DNA of 64,000 nt from NCBI GenBank assembly GCA_964030475.1, contig CAXIPT010000001.1, positions 4,976,995-5,040,994 of the forward strand, read 5' to 3'. The position numbers and the translations under genes are program-made. The notes beneath the pieces were generated by a model. The model ran no database searches and was not told the DNA's origin. It worked only from the letters and a program-made list of their open reading frames with translations. This DNA comes from Tethya wilhelma. Its lineage: Eukaryota > Porifera > Demospongiae > Tethyida > Tethyidae. Positions 57,882 through 64,000 of the stretch are shown one piece after another; position 1 is the stretch's first letter; every line of letters begins with the position of its first letter.

Positions 57882-58774
57882 TTTTTTTGTTCGAACACTT
57901 GTAGGCCTGGCAGCCTAACTGTAGACAGTCACAACACTTCTCTGAAAATAAGCATAAAATTAATAAAAATGATGTGTACTGAATACCCTCAAGGTGCATT
58001 GGCATTTCCTGTGTGATGACTTGAAGTTGTATATTATGCAGGAAATTGATCATTCCATATAAAGCACTGCTGTTCTGATCAGTTAGGTGGGCGGAGGGAG
58101 TGGAGGGATGTGGTGAGGATTTTCCTTCTTGCCTACCACATTAAGCAACAGATGACCTATACATTTAACAATAACCATTATATTCTTTTCACAAAAGGCT
58201 GATTATGACTCAAATCTGTCTATCAGCATAATTATAATATTATAGTGACTCAGTCGCATACTCTGACTGCAATCTCATGCATTATGGCTATGTTTAGCCT
58301 CATAAACCAGGCTTTCCCTATGTGCTGTATATAGCAATAAGCATAGCGGGAAGGCCTGGTTTACCAGGCTAAGCTATATTAGGGTACTTAAACCTTTTTA
58401 AAGTCCTTATTGCATGCATGCATGGGATGATGAAATCCTATATGACTTATATGGGACGGGAGTATACGAGGCTAGGCTATAATATTATTAAGGAACTGAA
58501 ACAGTTTTAGAGTCCTTATGTTATGGTGGGTTCACTGGCATACACTGCATAATTGTTTTGCATAATAATTGGTTGTTAAATGTTCTAAGAATTGAATGTG
58601 TTTGATATATTGCATTCCTGCGTTTTTGCATGCAAATAGTTTTTACAAAGGAAGTTATGTGAACTAGCCTTTATATGTATAGAACAACATACTGATTCTG
58701 TATATTTACTATCACATGCATAATATTATGAGTAAAGCTCTATATAGTTTTGAAACTCCTACTATTTGAGCTCC
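57882..58774. other. Spacer between DED copies A and B
   Basis: No gene. Contains a hairpin element at 58295-58371 and a block near 58424-58456 (gcatgcatgcatgggatgat) that recurs at 60264-60305, showing that spacer sequence was duplicated with the genes. Confidence 0.6.
58295..58371. mobile_element. Small inverted-repeat element in the A-B spacer
   Basis: Arms 58295-58318 and 58348-58371 match at 21 of 24 positions (tagcct..taaaccaggc). 29-nt loop. Non-coding. Confidence 0.6.
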
Positions 58775-60103
58775 TCAGGAATCCATTGCGAGTAGCCTCT
58801 TGATTAGAACTCCTTGTGGAGATGATGGAGGACAGAGTTTGGTCATTCGCACCTTCAGATTCTCAATTTCAAACCGTGTTGCAAGAGCTATTTTGTAAGC
58901 ATGTTTGAGACCCAGCTGAATCATCTTGTCTTGTTGAATGAATTTGGACAGGTGTGTTATGAATTCATATGGATCAATTACTATCCTTTGTTCATTTTCA
59001 TTCCCCAATGCTATGAGGAGGATAAGAATAGAAATCCAAGGAACAAGAACCACATCTAGATCTGAATTAGAGGGTGTTGCTTCAATGTCTACATCAGCTA
59101 GAACTGTTTGAAGTATCCTGTGATCAATTATTGTAGCAAATGAGTGATAATATTCACCGATTAATTTCTTATGTTTCATAAGTAGTGCCTTCAGGCAGCT
59201 GCGATGTGGCTTGAGATCAATCTGATTAGTGGCTGCAAGAAATATACAACTAAGAAGCCAAGTAAGCATAGCATATGAAGTATCAGCACCACAATAAGAT
59301 AGAACAGAAATCCTTTCCCTAGCTGGTTTCATTTCTCCCATCATTCTCTCAGAGTCCACTAGTCCCATACAAATGTTTTCAATACATTCACAAGCTCTGT
59401 CTGATTGAATCTCCGGTCGAAAGAATGGTGTGTAGTTATTGGATGAACTACTAGTAGGATCTGCACCCATTATTGCATCTTTGAATGATTTCTGATGTGC
59501 CATCAGCTTCACAACATATGTCTGAAGAACAGAAGGCTCAGGCCAATCAGTGTTAGCAATGTAGACAAGATAGTTTGTTGTATACTCCTCTGTGAATCTA
59601 AGAGCATTAAACATGGCATCTAAGAAGTGTTGACTGAAATGAGTAGCATTTGTGGTTTCTTCGAGTTGAGAAATTTGTACTGTGAAAGAATTTCTGTATG
59701 CTGTTGAAGTAGCATTCATACATGCTTCCCATTCTTGGCTATTGTTGACTAACTTAGACAGGGCATCTCTGAAACTGATCATTTTCTTCTCTTTTGTAAT
59801 AAATATCATTTCAAGAGTGTTCCAAGGAGCTTGTAGACTTGTTGGAACAAATGAAATAGCACTTCCTTGAAATGGCAACATGTTGTCAAGATCGATTCGA
59901 CCAATTTGTTTCAGTTGTTCTGAGAGGTAGCTGTAGTTCCCTGGCCCAAGTAGGCCCATTCTCTCAAGCTTCACAAAGAGCTGATAACCTTTTGTAATCC
60001 CCTCTGAGAACTCAACTGATGGGCAAACGAAGAGTAGCCTTTGAACATCATCTGTTGACATTCTATCTGACAGAGCCAGCAACAAGACACGATGACTCTC
60101 CAT
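58775..60103 (-). CDS. DED protein with two hydrophobic segments, array copy B
   Basis: Intronless, 442 residues, closest to copy A. The first 89 residues are identical to copy A in the translation, including the whole DED (QIGRIDLDNML); most differences begin after about residue 90 and peak at about 130-160 and 205-235. Same two hydrophobic stretches and the same C-terminal block (RFEIENLKVRMTKLCPPSSP), ending AMDS. Full-length frame without stops, so likely functional. Confidence 0.82.
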   Translation of the reverse strand: MESHRVLLLALSDRMSTDDVQRLLFVCPSVEFSEGITKGYQLFVKLERMGLLGPGNYSYLSEQLKQIGRIDLDNMLPFQGSAISFVPTSLQAPWNTLEMIFITKEKKMISFRDALSKLVNNSQEWEACMNATSTAYRNSFTVQISQLEETTNATHFSQHFLDAMFNALRFTEEYTTNYLVYIANTDWPEPSVLQTYVVKLMAHQKSFKDAIMGADPTSSSSNNYTPFFRPEIQSDRACECIENICMGLVDSERMMGEMKPARERISVLSYCGADTSYAMLTWLLSCIFLAATNQIDLKPHRSCLKALLMKHKKLIGEYYHSFATIIDHRILQTVLADVDIEATPSNSDLDVVLVPWISILILLIALGNENEQRIVIDPYEFITHLSKFIQQDKMIQLGLKHAYKIALATRFEIENLKVRMTKLCPPSSPQGVLIKRLLAMDS

Positions 60104-60581
60104 TTTTTCTTTTTTACGCTTGAAGAAATCTGGCTCTATACTATAGTCTATAGTATGAATATGAATATGAATATGAGTACCTTAATGACGTACAGAACAC
60201 CCTAAATACACATACAGAATACCCACAACAATACACTGTGGTATTTCCCATATTAGAAAGCTGCATGCATGCATAGGATGATGAAATCCTACATGACCTA
60301 TACTGGTGTGTATAGATCTTAGAGATAAGTTATGGGCTTGAGGGGGGGGAAGGGGGGTGGAGGCAATGTGAAAGTATTTTCCCCTTCCCCTATCTTGATA
60401 AAGTTTGCAAAACTAGCATTTAGAAACAACAATCATTCTTTTCGTTTAGGAAATCTATATGCATAATACAATTTCACTTTGTACATTATAGTTAGCACCA
60501 TGCATGTTAGCTTTTCACATAGATGATGCTCTGTCAAGTAGCTATTTTGATAGTGTCACTATAGTTATGAAGATCCTTTCA
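60104..60581. other. Spacer between DED copies B and C
   Basis: No gene. Holds a short (TATGAA)n run near 60147-60175, the duplicated spacer block 60264-60305 and a G-rich stretch near 60340-60360. Confidence 0.6.
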
Positions 60582-61934
60582 TTAATCCAATGCTAGTAGT
60601 CTTTTGATTAGAATTCCTTGTGGAGATGTTGGAGGACAGAGTTTAATGATTCGGCCCTTCAGATTCTCGATCTCAAATCGTGTTGCAAGAGACGTTTTGT
60701 GAGCAAACTGTAGGCCCAACTGAATCATCTTGTCTTGTTGAATGAATTTTGACATCTGAGCTAAAATTTTGCAGCAATCATTTTTTTCTATCTCTTTGTT
60801 CTCATTTCCCAATGCTACTAAAAGGATTAGAATGGAAAGCCAAGGAACAAGTATTAATTGATAATGATGAGGATCACTTGAATTGGACAAGTGTGTTGTA
60901 TCAATGTCCACATCAGCCAATGCCAACTGAAGTATTCTGTGATCAAGTATTGTAGCTATTGAGTGATAAAATTCTTCGATTAGTTCCTTGTGTTTCATGA
61001 CTAGTGCCTTTAGGCAGCTGCGATATGGCTTGAGATCGATCTGAGATGTGGCTGCAAGGAATACACAGCTAAGGAGCCAAGAAAGCATAGGGAATACAGT
61101 ACTAGTACCTACACAGCAGTAAGACAAAGCAGATATCCTTTCCCTTGCTTGATTCATCTCTGTTTTTGTTTTTTTTAAGTCAACTAATCCCATACAAATT
61201 GTTTCCATACATTCACACGCTCTGTCTGATAGAATGTTTGGTTTGACTGTAGGTTGTTTATAGTCATGTTCGGATGGTGGTGAAATTTGCTTGAATCTTG
61301 GGTCCATTGGTTCAGCATCTCTAAATGATTCCCAGGATGCCATCATCTTCATAACATATGTCTGAAGAACAGAAGGCTCAGGCCAATCAATGCTAGCAAT
61401 GTAGACAAGGTAGTTTGTTGTATACTCCTCTGTGAATGCTAGAGCATTCCACATAGCACCTGGAAAGTGTTGTAAGCGAGTAGCAGTCATAGTTTCACAT
61501 TGATTTTGTACAGTGAAATAACCAGTGTAAACTTTTGAAGCAACATTCATACATGCTTCCCATTCTTGGCTGTTATTCACTAGCCTAGACAAGGCATCTC
61601 TGAAACCAATCATCTTCCTCTCTTTTGTAAGAAATATTGTTTCAAGAGTGTTCCAAGGAGCTTGTAGACTTGTTGGAACAAATGAAATAGCACTTCCTTG
61701 AAATGGTAACATGTTGTCAAGATCGATTCGACCAATTTGTTTCAGTTGTTCTGAGAGGTAGCTGTAGTTCCCTGGCCCAAGTAGGCCCATTCTCTCAAGC
61801 TTCACAAAGAGCTGATAACCTTTTGTAATCCCCTCTGAGAACTCAACTGATGGGCAAACAAAGAGAAGCCTTTGAACATCATCTGTTGACATTCTATCTG
61901 ACAGAGCCAGCATTAAGACACGATGATTCTCCAT
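60582..61934 (-). CDS. DED protein with two hydrophobic segments, array copy C
   Basis: Intronless, about 450 residues from the Met at 61934 that aligns with copies A and B (MENHRVLMLALSDRM); the frame is open a further 111 nt upstream. The DED is nearly identical to A and B. The rest groups with copy D: shared QNQ(C/Y)ETMTAT segment, MKMMASWESFRDA, a longer acidic/Pro linker (SPPSEHDY), SYCCVG before the first hydrophobic segment, and an insert with DPHHYQ before the second. Ends RLLALD. Confidence 0.82.
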   Translation of the reverse strand: MENHRVLMLALSDRMSTDDVQRLLFVCPSVEFSEGITKGYQLFVKLERMGLLGPGNYSYLSEQLKQIGRIDLDNMLPFQGSAISFVPTSLQAPWNTLETIFLTKERKMIGFRDALSRLVNNSQEWEACMNVASKVYTGYFTVQNQCETMTATRLQHFPGAMWNALAFTEEYTTNYLVYIASIDWPEPSVLQTYVMKMMASWESFRDAEPMDPRFKQISPPSEHDYKQPTVKPNILSDRACECMETICMGLVDLKKTKTEMNQARERISALSYCCVGTSTVFPMLSWLLSCVFLAATSQIDLKPYRSCLKALVMKHKELIEEFYHSIATILDHRILQLALADVDIDTTHLSNSSDPHHYQLILVPWLSILILLVALGNENKEIEKNDCCKILAQMSKFIQQDKMIQLGLQFAHKTSLATRFEIENLKGRIIKLCPPTSPQGILIKRLLALD

Positions 61935-62806
61935 ATTGATTTCAGTAAATTTAATCTGTATGTTATAGCAAAATATTATTACCGCATGCAGCTTATATAT
62001 AATTCTTCTGGCTGTGCTCGCATGCTTGAACCTGAGTGCACACAAGATGTTTTATCCTGTGTGGCGAACTCTCGATCTGTAGCTTTTCCTGTGTGGTATT
62101 GTGTATATAATAGGTTTCTAACTTTGACGCATATAAATTGGTGTGCATGACCAATGACTGCATACATAAATTTATAAGCAAACCACATGTAACACCTCAA
62201 CTTCCTAAATGCCTTCCTCATGTAGCTGATTGTCTAGCTGAAGACACTTAATAGTATCCTGAAAATGACCAAATTAGGTTGTGCATGTCCATAGTACAGT
62301 CTAGATCAATTCTATTTATAGTTGTTAAACTTTCTTATGTTATGTATGTCTGCTGTATAAACTTGTCATTGGTGACAGTTTGATAGCTACAAGGCTTCAT
62401 TTATTAGCTACGATTGAATGAACATTTTCTGTTAATAGCCTCTAGGTAAGCACATGCTTTACAAGTTTGACTAGTTTATTGGGTAAAATTGCCCCTATTC
62501 AACAAAACTTTGATAAAGATGTAGTACCTTAAATAAGTGGTGGATTTTAGTACTATAGCATTCAATTTGGTAGTAATTGAAATTTCCACACAAGATGATT
62601 GAATAGACATCTCTGAGTCATGTCAAGATATCTAGCACTGCCATGCTGGCAAACTGCGATATTCGCAAAAATTTTCCCCCACGAAAGTTTTCCACTATAC
62701 GGTACAATGACACCTTTTCTCATAAGTTTTACATAATAACAACACAAATATCTTGTCACATAGACACCAGTATAGCTATTTGAAAGTGTCATTATTTGAA
62801 ATCCTT
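61935..62806. other. Spacer between DED copies C and D
   Basis: No gene. A/T-rich; a fragment near 62640-62705 (gcgatattcgcaaaaatttt, then actatacggta) resembles one end of a MITE. Confidence 0.5.
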
Positions 62807-64000
62807 TCATGAATCCAATGCGAGAAGTCTTTTGACTAGAATTCCTTGTGGAGATGTTGGAGGACAGAGTTTAATGATTCGTCCCTTCAGATTCTCAATC
62901 TCAAACCGCGTTGCGAGAGACGTTTTGTAAGCAAGCGCAAGACCCAACTGAATCACTTTGTCTCGTTGAATGAATTTTGAAACCTGGACTAAGATTTTAC
63001 AGCAATCAATTTTTTTTCCTGTCTCTCTGTTCTCATTTCCCAATGCTACTAAAAGGATTAGAATGGAGAGCCAAGGAACAAGTATTACTTGATAACGATG
63101 AGGATCACTTGAATCAGACAAGTGTGTTGTATCAATGTCCACATCAGCCAATGCCAACTGAAGTATTCTATGATCAAGTATTGTAGCTATTGAGTGATAA
63201 AATTCTTTGATTAGTTCCTTGTATTTCATGACTAGTGCCTTTAGGCAGCTGCGATATGGCTTGAGATCGATCTGAGATGTGGCTGCAAGGAATACACAGC
63301 TAAGGAGCCAAGAAAGCATAGCATATGAAGTGTCGGCGCCTACACAGCAGTAAGACAAAGCAGAAATTCTCTCCTTTGCTTGGTTCATCTCTGTCATCAT
63401 TCGTTTGAAGTCAACTAATCCCATGCAAATGTTTTCCATACATTCACATACTCTGTCTGATAGAATATGTGGTTTGACTATAGGTTGCTCATAGTCATTT
63501 TCGGATGGTGGTGAAATTTCCTTGAATATTTGGTCCAATGGATCAGCATCTCTAAATGATTCCCAGGATGCCATCATCTTCATAACATATGTCTGAAGAA
63601 CAGAAGGCTCAGGCCATTCATTGTTAGCAATGTAGACAATATAGTTTGTTGTATATTCCTCCGTGAAATTAAGTGCATGCCACATAGCATCTGGAAAGTG
63701 TTGTAAGTGAGTAGCAGTCATAGTTTCATATTGATTTTGTGTAGTAAAATAACTAGTGTAAACTTTTGAAGCAATATTCATGCTGGCCTGCCCGTCTTGA
63801 GTGTTGTTGACCAACTTAGAGAAGGCATCTCTAAATCCAATCATTTTCTTCTCTTTTGTAAGAAATATCATTTCAAGAGTGTTCCAAGGAGCTTGTAGAC
63901 GTTTTGGGACAAATGAAATGGTACTTCCTTGAAATGGCAACATGTTGTCAAGATCGATTCGACCAATTTGTTTCAGTTGTTCTGAGAGGTAGCTGTAGTT
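62807..64000 (-). CDS. DED protein, array copy D (5' end beyond the window)
   Basis: Same frame runs to the last base of the window, encoding from NYSYLSEQLKQIGRIDLDNM (end of the DED) to a stop at 62807-62809. Partial: about the first 56 residues lie outside. Closest to copy C across the middle and C-terminus. No internal stop or frameshift. Ends RLLALDS. Confidence 0.8.
   Translation of the reverse strand, partial: NYSYLSEQLKQIGRIDLDNMLPFQGSTISFVPKRLQAPWNTLEMIFLTKEKKMIGFRDAFSKLVNNTQDGQASMNIASKVYTSYFTTQNQYETMTATHLQHFPDAMWHALNFTEEYTTNYIVYIANNEWPEPSVLQTYVMKMMASWESFRDADPLDQIFKEISPPSENDYEQPIVKPHILSDRVCECMENICMGLVDFKRMMTEMNQAKERISALSYCCVGADTSYAMLSWLLSCVFLAATSQIDLKPYRSCLKALVMKYKELIKEFYHSIATILDHRILQLALADVDIDTTHLSDSSDPHRYQVILVPWLSILILLVALGNENRETGKKIDCCKILVQVSKFIQRDKVIQLGLALAYKTSLATRFEIENLKGRIIKLCPPTSPQGILVKRLLALDS

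Overview
This is a gene-dense, intron-rich animal nuclear sequence. Most introns are short with GT-AG borders, there are no operon-like gene runs, and dinucleotide microsatellites are frequent. The gene set (NEK11, GTP-type PEPCK, SPT16, a mucolipin channel, gp78/AMFR, HSBP1, eIF6, OXNAD1, death-effector-domain proteins) is metazoan. The compactness, single-copy invertebrate forms of vertebrate families, and expanded caspase-like and DED families suggest an early-branching invertebrate, most likely a sponge. That placement is inference; no lineage-diagnostic marker was found.

Layout: NEK11 (+, 92-3972); two tandem GILT thiol reductases (-, 4406-7130); PEPCK (+, 7357-9973); FACT subunit SPT16 (-, 11137-19320), whose introns hold a nested caspase-like gene (+, 12648-13881) and a 1.5-kb inverted repeat; mucolipin/TRPML channel (+, 19666-24578); ABHD8-like hydrolase (+, 24816-26594); phospholipase B-like esterase (-, 26742-29349); ELOVL3/6-type elongase (-, 29603-30424); AMFR/gp78 E3 ligase (+, 30695-34457); HSBP1 (-, 34774-35191); PYROXD1 (+, 35303-38146); eIF6 (-, 38446-39864); ZCCHC14-type PX-SAM-CCHC protein (-, 40337-50349); ZFAND1-like AN1 protein (+, about 51463-53920); OXNAD1 (-, 54135-55381); 5' part of WRNIP1 (+, 55446 to about 56357); then four tandem intronless DED genes (-, 56541-64000), the last cut by the window end.

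Most genes sit in head-to-head pairs with short shared promoter intervals (GILT2/PEPCK, SPT16/mucolipin, ELOVL/AMFR, HSBP1/PYROXD1, ZCCHC14/ZFAND1, OXNAD1/WRNIP1). They are mainly housekeeping genes with no common pathway; loose themes are endolysosome (GILT, mucolipin, phospholipase), ER lipid and protein quality control (ELOVL, AMFR), and RNA or stress biology (ZCCHC14, eIF6, HSBP1, ZFAND1).

The least explained parts are the DED array, whose products join an N-terminal DED to an unrecognised part with two hydrophobic segments, and the nested caspase-like gene, which keeps its cysteine motif but has Ala where the catalytic His is expected. Several oddities look like assembly effects marked by N: a 900-bp near-exact repeat in the mucolipin gene split by one N, and a missing ~300-residue middle in SPT16 next to another N.
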